Of a stretch of DNA of 64,000 bases, positions 11,447-23,292 are shown piece after piece (position 1 is the first letter of the stretch; every line of letters begins with the position of its first letter). The DNA comes from Scatophagus argus (taxonomy: Eukaryota; Chordata; Actinopteri; Scatophagidae). Position numbers and translations under genes: made by a program. The notes below the pieces were generated by a model that saw nothing but the letters and a program-made list of their open reading frames with translations, made no database searches and had not been told where the DNA came from. The stretch covers positions 15,762,501-15,826,500 of the forward strand of contig NC_058501.1 of the NCBI RefSeq assembly GCF_020382885.2, in the 5' to 3' direction.

Positions 11447-14426
11447 CAGAGAAGTCAGGGGGAAAAAGTTGGATGCTGTGGGGTTCCCAGTATAACACTT
11501 TTATATGCCCCCAGTGGGGTTAGTGGGGTCAGAGGCAAAGAGCAGAACGCAGGTGTTGGGTGAGTAAATTCCCAAACAATGTTCTATAACACTCCAAATA
11601 CAGTTGGGTCTCTTCATCCAGCGAAGGAAGGTCTCTCTCTTGTCCGTTTGGCTTGAACTGAGATGGATTAGGTTTGAGGCAGTGTGAGGGGGAAAAAATA
11701 CAGACAGACACAGACAGAAAGATAGAGAGGCCAGTAATTAGTCATTTCAGTGAGCTCAGATTCTGAGTAGCAGAAGTACAGGAATTGATGGGAAAGTCCC
11801 CTTCCTGTAAGCAGCTGTGGAGAGGTGCTAAAGTCTGTGTCCACAGAGATGATCTCATCATACAGAAAACCCAAGGGCCAATCAACCTTGCCGATTCCCA
11901 GAATATCAACTCAAACTCGAAGAAAGACCTGCTCACGTTCATAAAAAACAGCTTCAGCTAGTTCCCTATAACAATCTGTGAATAACCGCAGCTGTGACGG
12001 ACAGCAGTCACTCCTTAAACCTCTGCACTTTTACTTATGTTCTAATCCTTACTCTGCCCAAATCAATATATCAATCAATCACCCCCTGACTAAATCGAAC
12101 AGTTGATCAAGTCTCCTCCCCTCCTCTCACCACTGTCTTTGCGCCTTCTGTTCTTAGCTACTCCCACAAGCACTTCTCCCTCCCACCCTTCCCTCTGCTG
12201 TACTTTCTTTTCTCTCCGAAACTCCCCTTTTCATGTTTGGCAGAAAGCTTTTGCATGCATTCTCTATTAGTCCCATCCACTCTCTCGTCTCTCTCTTTCT
12301 CTCTCTGTAGACCACACAGTAAAATGGTCAACTCATACACTGTATCCATGTTAATCAGAACCATATTTCCTCCTCCACTTGGTTCTTTTCCTCCTCTCCA
12401 ACCTAAATCCCTCCATTCACGCTCCAACCATTCCCCTCCTCCCCTTTCAGTAGTGGTAACACAAATCCGTAGGAAAGGGTAAAACTTATTTTTGGAAAGG
12501 AGTGCAAATTCCTCCTCCTCCCATTGCTTCCTCTAAGTTAAGTAAGCTTTTCATTGACCCCATTGTAAATTGACTTTTAATGTGACATTACAGCAAGTAA
12601 CACACCCTAAAATAACATTCCTCTCACCAGACAAAACTTTCACTCTCGCTCACACAGATCAGCCCGGTTTTTAAAATATCGGAGGGTAAGCAGCATCTTC
12701 TGTCACGCTTCCTTCATTATACTCTCGCTCTCATTAAGGAAGACACTCATCCATTTTCTAATAAAACACACCCTACCAAGCCTTCGTGCAGCTCTCTCCT
12801 GAGAGCCTCTTATGAAATAGTTCTCCTGTCTCTCAACGCACTGAACTGCCCCCTTAAACTTACAAGAGCATCTCAGATAATGTTTTCATTTAAGAGCTCA
12901 GTGGGCTATCTCTCCTGCCTCTTGGTCCCTCCACACCCAAACGCTTTCCTTGAATCATACTGAGCTCAAATCAACATCTGTTCCAGTAACTGCTGTTATG
13001 TAACAGTTTTGGAAAGCAATTCCAAGGCCAAACCTCCTTACAATAAAATAAAAGGAGCATAGAGGAGGACAGTGGTCCTCTGCAGCCACTTTTATTGTGA
13101 CCTCTGCTCCTGAAGCCTGACTCATATGATAGAAGAGCAAACTGAAGAGGACACATAGCACGAGTCATATGAGTCATATGAGTCGTATGGGTTTCAATCT
13201 TGTTGTGCAAAGTAACTATAAGTAGAGAATAAGAGTGACAGGTTTTCAAACTTAAAAGGGCAGGCCTATTCAAGATCAGTCAAAGTGCATACTAATAGCT
13301 TTTTATACTCTCCTGCGCTATACCTCTCAAACATAATTCAAAATTATTCCAACATTAGACCAGAAGCTATTTCCAGTGACAGGATGATGGGTGGACTTGA
13401 CACTGTAGACAGTGGTTCCTCGGCAGCGCTGAGGCGACGATTAAATCAAGATAATGGCCCACCATATTTCCAGCCATCATCACCATCCCATGACGGTGTT
13501 ATCATCAATAACTACAACACCATTATCATCTGCCTGACAACAGCAGGAGCGCAGCTGAAAATCGGGGATGCTGTGATGGCATCTCAAAAAAATTAAATTA
13601 AATTAAAAAAAATATATATATACATATATATATTGAACCATTCAACCTCACAGACTCAATGCAGCCTCACTCCTCATACGCAGGGAAGTTTCTCACGTGA
13701 GTCTCCCTCCTCCTCCTCCTCCTCACACACACACACACACACGCGCGGACATACGCACACACACACACTTTCACGTTGTTAGTGTATAAGAAGTATATTG
13801 GTCGTACATTGTGTACCCAGGTCGCAGCTGCGTAGGCTGACTGATGTTGCTACTGTAGATACAGTATGGGCAGTGGGGGTGTTACTGCACTGGAGCAACC
13901 TATCACTGGTTTACGGACGACGTCAACAGGGGCTTCCTTCTCCATAATGACTCTGCGCACCTCTGAAAATCACTATCCGCCCGATGCTGTCGCACTTACA
14001 AATGATACACACGCGCACGTGTTGCTGTTGTCGTCACACCTATCTCCATGATAAAATAAAACCCACATTTAAGCTTCCTAAAACAGACTGCAGCTGCGAT
14101 TGGAAACTCAACGTGGAAGTGGGAAGCTACGTAGCATCAAAATGTGCCTGCTAGTGGTGTTTGTGATGTGGATTAGTCCCGAGCCACCTTTTCTCTCCTA
14201 TCTGTCCTCTGCCAGCCCTTCTGCTGGTGTCAGCAACATTGAAATGAGAAATATCACCATGCACGGGGAAACATACTCAGCAACAAGGGATAAAATTAGC
14301 GCAAAAAGCGGATGCACAAAATCTTCAATCACCTACTGTGCTGTGAGATCGCTGATGATGACAGGCCTACACACATTAATACAGACTGCCATGAAAATCT
14401 GTAATAAGGCTACGTAGGCTACTTAC
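11447..14426 (-). other. ash1l 5' UTR segment and first intron
   Basis: The coding exon probably extends upstream as 5' UTR to about 11475, where a CCACAG acceptor is seen. The rest is an intron running back to a GTAAGT donor at 14426. It contains an AT-rich run near 13590-13635 and CA runs near 13721-13770. No other coding exon is recognised. Confidence 0.55.
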
Positions 14427-14720
14427 CCGAGAGCGCGTCCCGGAGCCAACTGCGTTTAGGCAGGAGGTTAAGGTGTTGCTGTCCTGCTCTCCTCTTCGCA
14501 CCAACAGCAATCCGGAGCCTTTGGTGCATTAGATGTTGCTTTGATTACATAACTAAGGCCAGCGGAGGTTAAAACACCTCCTAAAACCGAGTTTCAGTCT
14601 CATCTGAGCGCAGAGCCTACTGTGCAACAACATTGGCGCGGGTGTTTTCATAATCATACAGTCGACAGATCTCCGTCGGCGCGTCTCCGCAGCTAGGTGG
14701 CGGACTGGTTACGCTGGATC
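14427..14720 (-). promoter_or_regulatory. Putative ash1l first noncoding exon and promoter
   Basis: A strong minus-strand donor, CGG followed by GTAAGT, sits at the left edge. Sequence to its right is GC-richer than the flanks, with several CpGs (for example near 14640-14690), as expected for a TATA-less promoter. The right boundary is a guess; transcript data would be needed to fix the start site. Confidence 0.45.
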
Positions 14721-17310
14721 TTATTTTGCCTCACTTCTCTCGGGGAAAGTTACATCTCTCCCGCCAGTAATAATGGCTCAGATCATGCCCTCGTTTGCAT
14801 ACAAGCCGTTAACGTGTCAGCACGGTGGGGTTGGGGGGCTGCAGTGTGTGTGTGTGTGTGTGTGCGGGGTTACTGGCTGACAGCGCGGAGGTTGGTGGAT
14901 GTGCGGGAATGCAATTGCGTGGCCATTTTCATGTGGCCAGAGGAGGAGATAAAACGGTGAACACAGCACAGGATCTCATTGCGGTTCATAATAGGCGATT
15001 GGGGAGGGCTATTTAGACGCTTAATAAAATGGCGACGACTTGGGCTAAAGTAGGCTGCTGGTAGGATTTGGGGAGCAGCTCAAAACTTGCGTCGCTGTAA
15101 TGTAATACGGAATTCAGCTCGTCCAAGTGGGGGGGAGGAAGGAAAGGCAAGCTGCAAGGCTGTGCAACGAGCACTCGAAAAGTTAATACGTGAGAGCTGT
15201 TTGTCATGAATCAGTTTAAAAGGAGATACTGATTCAAAACTACGAGCAATGTTTGTCCCCCCACTGGCACACTGGGAATAACACAAAATCCACGATACAG
15301 ACAAACACGGAACATATTTATAACATACAGACATATTTTAAATATATCCTTAAGCGTAAAGATTTTAAAATAAAGCTGTAACCGATTGGCACAGTCAGAA
15401 TAATAGTGACATTATTTTGTTATTATTATTTATTTATTTTATCTCTGTTTTTTATTACACACAGCCGGATTAACCCACTATGGGACCCCGGGACAAGATT
15501 TTAAGGGATTTTAAGATTTTGGGCCCCTACTGGCTCCATGTTTACTCTGGTCTCTTGTGTAGACTGTAACCACCAAATACCCATTAAGTGCTCTTAAGTC
15601 TGGGGTTTGCTGAATGTCCGATGTGGACTCGTAGATAATTAGAATTGTTTGCCTGGTAGGTTTTCATGTGGGTACAAGGAATTTAGATTGATATATTTCT
15701 GGATAGCAATTAACCTAGTATACCACCATAAATAAAGATGAAAGCAAGTACTCTAAGTCAAGGAGCATGAACAGAAAATTGACAATAACATATGAAAAAA
15801 TGTAAAAACTATATCTACAATATGACCACTATTTAAATGAAAGAGCTGCACAGTTTTGTAAAAGGATGTGCAAAATATTGAGCAGGGAAGGTGTGAAAGT
15901 TCACAGTCTATTAGGTATAAAGGTCATCTGCAATGTGCAAGATAGAGTCCAAGAGACACGCGTTAATGACGTAGGACGATTATTCATTTGTGCAGACTTT
16001 AAGTGGATGTAACACATGGAGGGTGGGGGACAGGTATGGGTAGTAAGGTAGTAAGGTAGGTAGTAAGCTGCAGATGAGATGAAACTGTTTTAATGGCATG
16101 ACGTTCACTGAGTTCTTTATGTAATATACAACCATCTCCACTAAGAGGAAAAACGCTGTTTTATTTGAGCATATGTACCATGTAAGGACAATGTTGCCAA
16201 GTTTTTAACACTAGATTCATGGGCTGTTGACAAGACACAGTATGAGATAATGATGCAGGACTCGTCATAAGGCCCTTGGCATTTAAATGAGGTATTGGCA
16301 TTTAGCACTGAATTAGATTTAAAAAAAGACACATACTGAACCTGATGCCAGGGCCAGGGTGACTCGAAGGCCTGGCCACACGCCCACTTGATCTGGGTGG
16401 TAAACCCAACACATGGCCAGGTTGACTGTTAATGGGGCCTCTGAAAAATGTACCTGGGCCCCTATGGTTCATCTCAAATCCTCACCTCACAACCATTTTG
16501 TGTATATGAGCCTTGTCAATTACAAGTTCCCATCAAGTCCAAGTACACTGAGGCTCTGGGCCAGTTGCCGTTTTGCTTATTTGTAATCTAACCTTGGCTA
16601 TACATTTCATATGAAGCACATTATTTAAAAGGTATCTCCTGTAGACTACACCTTTCCTGTTTTAGTGATGTTTGAAGATTTTGTACTGTGGTTAAAAACG
16701 TGAACTGCTTGGTTACCACCTCCATGGACTGTGCAGAATGCAAGTGATAAAATACAGAGGAATAAATAAGTAACTACTTTGGAATGTGAAAGAGGCCTAA
16801 AGGAGAGTATGAGACCTGACAATGACAAACAAAAAAGAAGCTTGTGACGTTTTAAAATATGAAAAACAGCCCATATTAAGTAAGCCTTCTTGATCATCTC
16901 TGAGAATTATGTAGAGTCATGTAAACAATTAAGCCGGTTTGTTTTTCATTATGGACACCTACTATGAACGTTACTTGTAACTTTCCTCTGAATCTCCAGA
17001 GAGCCACTACAGTTTTATTGATCAAATGAGACTGTGAACTGTCCACAACTGTCTTGCTATTGATTTATAAGACAAAGTGGGCAAAATCTCGCAGGAATCC
17101 TGTCAAAAGAGTTCTATTAAGAGCTTTAAAAAAAACACTGGCCTTCACCAAACAACTCATTGTGCAAAAAACACCCGCACTGTGTGTTTACAGCTCTCAG
17201 GAGTCTAACAGCATTAATTGTTATTACAGATGAATGTATCCAAACAGATAAACTCCATTTTACTCCGTTGTCAACGTATGTTTCGTGCCCCGTGATTGGC
17301 TACACAGAAT
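14721..17310. other. Intergenic region between ash1l and dap3 (head-to-head genes)
   Basis: No exon is supported here. The region holds a TG run near 14847-14866, an AT-rich block near 15420-15450, and otherwise unremarkable sequence. GGGCCCC-containing phrases at about 15520 and 16430-16460 may be fragments of an old repeat, but this is not strong enough to name. Confidence 0.6.
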
Positions 17311-17487
17311 TGCGATGGTGTACGTCACTTCCTCCTTTTTAACTGCATGATGGCGGTGTCCGTGACAGGTCTGGCACATTGATTTCGCCTGGCGTTGTGC
17401 CGTTTATCTTATCCTTAAACCTTCTCCGTCAGTTGCATGTGTTAACAGAAATCGTCGTCACTGAATATTGAACGAAGTGAATTGCAG
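17290..17487 (+). promoter_or_regulatory. dap3: dap3 promoter and noncoding first exon
   Basis: Compact housekeeping-type motifs cluster here: an inverted CCAAT box (GATTGG) near 17293, a CRE-like TACGTCA at 17321, an ETS-type CTTCCT just after it, and a YY1-like GATGGCGG near 17349. A donor follows at 17488 (TTGCAG then GTAAAC), so the first exon is noncoding and ends at 17487. The exact start site is inferred. Confidence 0.55.
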
Positions 17488-17695
17488 GTAAACACCTCTA
17501 ATAGCTCCGCATGGCTCACGTTGCCCGTAAAGTAGATTACGTGCCTTCTGGGTACCGCAGCTAGCTGTTAGCTAACGTTAAGTGTTCAGGCAAGGTTACG
17601 GGACGCTGCTGCGTATTTATTCACCGCCTACTTCACAGTCACTCGTTATTCCTTAAATGTAAGTTTAAATCATTTCGTCCACCATGTTTCAGATT

Positions 17696-20600
17696 ATGGC
17701 ACTCCACAGACTGTCCTTCAGACTACGGCAAACGGTAAGGTCACTATTTTCATTAGTGGGCAGTAAGTTGATTTGCATGTCCTACCAAAAAAACTTGCAA
17801 ATAAGGTTGTTCAAATAAATGACCATGCCTACGTTAGCCTATATGGTTATTTTTAAAGTTTACACTGTATTTATTAAGATAAACTACCCAGCTTGTAGTT
17901 GTAGGTACCATTATAAAACTGTCAATTGCATTTTTTTTCAGGAGAAATATTAAGCAAACCAAAATTTAGCACTTCAGACACTGGATGATTCCTTTCAGTC
18001 CCAGGGTTGAAATCTAGTTTAGTTAAAATCTATTTTTGTCTGATCAGCCATAAAGATGAACATTGTTTGACTTGGCTCAGTTTTTGCTGTAGGCTTTCCT
18101 TCAGTGTACCAAGCTGTTGTGTACTTAATTTGTTGTTATTTGACTCAGATTTTCTTTTTCTTTTATTGTTTGCCTCTGTTTGTGTGGTGCTGTCTTGTTT
18201 CATGTATTTAACACTTGAATAAAAGCATTCGTTTTGTTTCTCTTCTGTTTGCAGGTAACACATGTAAGGTCCCTTCACACCAGTGGATGTGGACAGCAGC
18301 AGGAGGCGGTGGCTGTAGATTCAGAACCTGAGCCCTTCTCATTTTTCAGAACACAGGAGAATGATCCGGTATGCAAATCTGTCTTTAACAGAGTTAATGT
18401 TGTCTCAATGCTAAGAGGTAGGGAAGAAAAGGCAGAACGGCTGCCTCGTTGCAGCAGATTGGTGTTTGTTAGCAGTTGTCTGTGCATTTGTATGATTTTT
18501 AGCTGTTGAGCTCACTCTTTATCTCTTTTCAGGCATGTCAGTCAGAGAAACACATCGGGCAGTTTTACACACTGCCCTCCACACACATTCGCACCGTGTT
18601 CCCTCATGGCCTCCCTCGGCGCTATCGTCAGCAGGTTTGTGTTTATGTCCTTGACTGCATGTACATTATCTTAAACTAATTAGCTTACAGATAGTTGTTG
18701 GTGACTTTTTTGTTCTTGTATGTGTTTAGGTGAAGACCTTTAATGAAGCCTGTATGATGGTGAGGTCGCCAGCCCTAGAGGTCATCTCTTACATGAAGAA
18801 AGCAGACTATAGCAAGCCTGCTGTGCGATATTTATTCTGTATCCTTTTAAACACCCACACAGATGAATACACTCTTCTTCTTTTCAGGCTTATGAATAAA
18901 ACTGTTGCTAACCTTATCAAGTTGTTCAGATGGGTTGAAGGGCAGTGGGAAAACGATGTCTCTCTGTCACACAGTGCACTTCTGTTATACACAAGGATGG
19001 CTGGTGCTGCACGTTCCAGATGGTGAGACACTAACACAGTGATGCACACTCGGTTACCACTTCTGAAGTACAGAAAGTGTCAACAGTGGCCATCTTACAT
19101 TTTCCCTGTGTTTGGGTTTTTTTTTTTTTTATAATGCAGCTCATCTCTGGGTGAAGAACTGTAAGGAGCTGCTGCCCTCAATTTATAACACATCTCGCTT
19201 TGATCAGCCATTACAAGCCAGCGAATGGTTACGCAACTTCAAAATCACCAATGAGCCGTTCCTTTCTAAGGTAATGATTTTTACGCAGTGTGTCTTTCTG
19301 AACATCACTCATTCAACAACATTGATATGGGCTGCAATTGTTAAGTGAATGTCTTAATATAAATAGTCAGATTAAGGCTTGTGAAGTATTACAGAATTCG
19401 TCACTATTAATAAGCATTCAGGCGTCTATGGACCTTAAATTAGCCTCGATCACATGCTGATATAAATAAAGATATTGAGCTGCTTGATGACACCACCTGA
19501 ATGCGTGACACAGTGGATGTAGAAAAGCATGATGGGGTTTGAGATTTATTTGAGGAAAACATTTTTCACTGATGTTTTAATGTAATGGAAATGGAGCATC
19601 TTAAGCATGTCACAGGGAATATGAATGGAAAAATAGAAAAGAATGTGGTGAGTATTCAAATTATATTAAACCTTCAAGGAAGCTGGGTTATTCTGGAATG
19701 ATCTTTTTGATGGATAAATCAAATAAAAACTTAAACTCCATCTTTAACATGCTAACACATAAAATTATGATTACAGTTATCATTAGACAGCTTTAAAATT
19801 AGGATTGAAATATTTATGAAAGTAACTGGTGTCATGGAGCAAACATTTTAAGCTTTATGCATGAATTAAAACATATAGACATTTGTAATGAATCTGTGCT
19901 TTTTCTAACCCAGATAAAGACAAAGCAGCGCTACATGTGGACAAAGAGAGAGTTCACTGAGGAGGGAAGCACACTAGGAGAGCTGGTGGATCAGGTGAGC
20001 CTTTCTCACAGTGCAGATGAGTGGGACTTCTTGATATTTCTGTCTCTGAGTATTTATTTGTGTTCACCGGAGATGTGGTTTATCTCACCCTTTGAGACGG
20101 TTTAATCAGTTTGTCGCGTTTTCTGTTGCCGTTTCTTTCCCTCCGCCCCACCGATTTCTCCACAGGGACCATTAAAGTTTCATCTTTCACATCGCCTGTG
20201 CTTAGTGCTGATCAATAGCCAATGACCCAAGCATGGTGATGGATCAGCACAATATGTTTGTACCCAACACACTGATAACGGCAGAAAAGAGCAGTGGATT
20301 TATGTTCACCCTGAACATAGGAAAACACTGAGATATCAGAGATCATTGCTGGTGTTGCTGTGGGTTTGTTGTAGGTTGTAATTAGAGTTGATATTAATAG
20401 CCGGCCTTGTGACAGCACATTATTAGACAAATCAAATCTGTTTCAGACCTCCTGCAGAGTCATCTGAATGAAACTGCTGGAAGTTTCCAGCCTTAAAACT
20501 AATGACATGGTGAACAGTGTTACTGTTTGCTCCTCTGACAGCTGACCATAAGTCAGTTTTTCAGATTTTGTGCCACAAAATTATGTGTTGTTACTGTTAA

Positions 20601-22296
20601 AAGAGTACACTGGGTTCTCACTGCAGTCCTGTGACGATTTTATAAAAAATGATGCAGCAGAATTAGATTTTTTTTTCTTCTTCTTCTTTGTCAAAACCTG
20701 GCACTTATATTACCCGCAGTGCAACTCCTCCACAGATGGTTTGGTTGGAGATTTGTGTGAGTTATGCTAGTTGCATCTAATGTAGCCTTGAGCTGCTAAC
20801 CTCAAGCAGAGACGAGGGGCAGGCTGCAATGGTCTGGTATTCCACACCCCCAGATTTTTTTCACTTTCAAACTTATAGTCGTTAGCACCAACTTTAGGCA
20901 ATTTAACAGACTTCACACAGCTCCCTTTGGAGAGACAAAAGACTACACGACTGCTTTAGCCTTCCTTTCATAAGAGATTGTAATCAGACTTGTGATGATG
21001 TTTTCTTTGCTGCAGGGCATCAGTCGTGTGAAGAGCAGCAGTGATGTGGTGGGGGCGTTGATGAAGGAGCTGCGTCTGCACAGTGGGCAGCCAGAGTCAA
21101 ACTTCCGCGTGGCCGTGGCTGTGGATGGCGTCAATGCACTGTGGGGAAGATCTACTATCAAGAAGGAGGATAAGAGTGCTGTGAGGAAACACATATACAA
21201 TCTGCCATGCCTCATGCTTGTCTCCATGCCTTTTCCACAGATAGAAATTCTAGTGTGTCTAACTGCCTTTGCTGTCCTTCAGGTGGATCCCGGGGAGCTC
21301 ACTTTGGTCCATAACCTGAGGAAGATGATGAAGAACGACTGGGTGAGCAGAACACACTCAAAGCAATGGCCACAGTTGCATGAGAATATTATATATCAGC
21401 ATTTTTCCATTGACCTACACTCTCTTTGTCCCAGACTGGCGGTGCTGTCATCACCACTCTTTCTCAGACGGGATCTCTCTACACCCCACAGTCTGCCTAC
21501 TTGCCCAAAGAGCTGCTGGGAGAGGTCAGAGGACATTTTTTATTGTATTTTATAATCAGCAGCACTTGTCCTCCAGTTCTGACAGCAGATAAATGTTTCT
21601 CTTTTTTAACCTGGTCTGGAGACTGCATCACTCCAAATATGAGGACTCATGGGCAGAAGATGTTTTCCATAATGAAATAAAGTGATTGATTTAAAAAAAA
21701 AAAAAAAGAAAGAAAAAGACTCTATGGTTATGCTTTGTTGTTGCTTTCTGATGAGCATTTACATTTTTTGTTGTCTGCCCACAACAAAACAGCCAGTATA
21801 TCAAGTATAATTGTGTTAGTTTGTCACCTTGTGCATACATGATATGATATGTATGTCTGTATTTTTATTGCACCTAAATTTTATTAATCTTGCATCTTGA
21901 TGTGCTATATCAAGCATCTTGATATACTGTGTAAAGGGACATATTTGATGTCCAATATGTTGACTTCCTGTCTGTGTCTCGCTCATCAGAGGGGCTTTGA
22001 CAGCATGGAGCCATTCATCCCAGTGTCAGTGCCCAACTACAGCGAGAAGGAGTTTGAGAGCTGTTACCTGTACTATACGGACCGTCACTGGCTGCAGCAT
22101 CCACAGAGTAAGTGGTGATACTGTGGATGCTTTGCTTTATAAAAAATACATTTTAGTGATTCTGTTTTGGTAGCCTTAAATTCTCTTTGTCATTTTTTCC
22201 CCCTCATCAGCTCAAACAGAGGAAGGAAAGAAAGAACTCATCTTTTTGAGCAACAGAAATCCGTCGATGTTGGACAGAATTTGTGCCTTCCTATGA
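17696..22296 (+). CDS. dap3: Death-associated protein 3, mitochondrial small-ribosomal GTPase mS29
   Basis: DAP3 is a GTP-binding protein of the mitochondrial 28S ribosomal subunit, also linked to apoptosis. Coding exons: 17696-17734, 18255-18368, 18533-18634, 18730-18838, 18930-19022, 19140-19270, 19914-19994, 21016-21180, 21283-21342, 21435-21524, 21990-22107, 22211-22296, giving about 395 aa (human 398). The N-terminus is basic and hydroxylated, typical of a mitochondrial presequence. The P-loop GLKGSGKT lies near residues 123-130. Family signatures include [43 protein letters not shown] and the C-terminal EEGKKEL. The ATG at 17696 was chosen because it follows the exon-2 acceptor directly and gives the conserved presequence start. 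No disruption was seen. Confidence 0.97.
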
Positions 22297-22437
22297 ATTT
22301 AAGTAAAGACTAGAATTCCACACATAAATATCACACACACACAAATATCAGTGTTGTATAAAAACCTCAACATGCAACTGTCCATGTCTATGATACGTGT
22401 CCTTCTGTAAATTATGATGAATGCATTTTTCTTTGAT

Positions 22438-22443
22438 AATAAA
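22438..22443 (+). terminator. dap3 polyadenylation signal
   Basis: AATAAA lies 142 bases after the dap3 stop codon, followed by T-rich sequence. Confidence 0.75.
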
Positions 22444-23292
22444 ATTTTGAATTAAGTAAAAAATATTTTTTGTTGTTTGATAACAGCTTAATTGTTGTAC
22501 ATCAATTTAAATCCACTGCACAAACTTTTTGTCTTTTTTTTTTTCTAAGCATGTAATCTTAAATTGAATGTAGGCCACAGTTAATTTTATTCAGACATAA
22601 GTAATGTGCATTAGAAAATCACTGTGGCATTGTGAAGTACATTCTTTTTAAATGCAATATTATTATTTGCTACCGAGTTATGACACTCTGCAAGTGACAA
22701 ACTGGGTGGAAAATGATGCAGAAGTGGAACAACTTTGTTTTAAATCAACATTTGTGAAGTATTATGTGTACGTTTGACGAAGCTATTATATTTGATAATA
22801 TTACTCAAATACACTCCAAGCTGTGCTGTGTAAAACGGTGGAAAACTCGCATCGAATGACGCCAGAGCAGCCACACCATGTTTAACAGCGACTCAAAACA
22901 TTCACCATCCCTTTCTGTGTCAGCACCACCTGGCGGCGGGCCGGATTATAGCATGTCTGGTCACGTGATACCTTCCGAAGTCACATGACTGGCTAAAAGT
23001 TAGTATTGCTCACCGAAACCAAGTGGCGTGTATGGCAGATTGGACAAAAAAGTGAAGTTGTTGGTCGAGTGTGAATACTTGCATTAACCCGTGGGACATG
23101 CCAGATTTTGTATTCTCCTCAAAGGCGAGTCCGTCTTTTCTAAAGTGCTCTGAATGAAATGACAATAACATGTGAGCTAATGTGTCAGCTAGTCGGGTGT
23201 TGGCTAACTTGCATTTTGATTGAATCGGTATAAATGTTAAAGAATCTGACATCTCTGTGGGCTAACACAGGTATTCTGTGTTTTTAGATAAC
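22444..23292 (+). other. dap3-gba1 intergenic region with gba1 promoter
   Basis: About 850 bp separates the dap3 polyadenylation signal from the gba1 start codon. The left half is AT-rich. The right half carries two E-box/CLEAR-like sites and presumably the gba1 start site. No other gene is seen. Confidence 0.7.
22960..22989 (+). promoter_or_regulatory. Tandem CLEAR-like E-boxes upstream of gba1
   Basis: GTCACGTGAT at 22960-22969 and GTCACATGAC at 22980-22989 each match the CLEAR consensus GTCACGTGAC at 9 of 10 bases. CLEAR sites bind TFEB/TFE3/MITF and drive lysosomal genes; GBA is a known member of that network. They lie about 300 bp before the start codon. Function is inferred from sequence and context. 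Confidence 0.7.
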
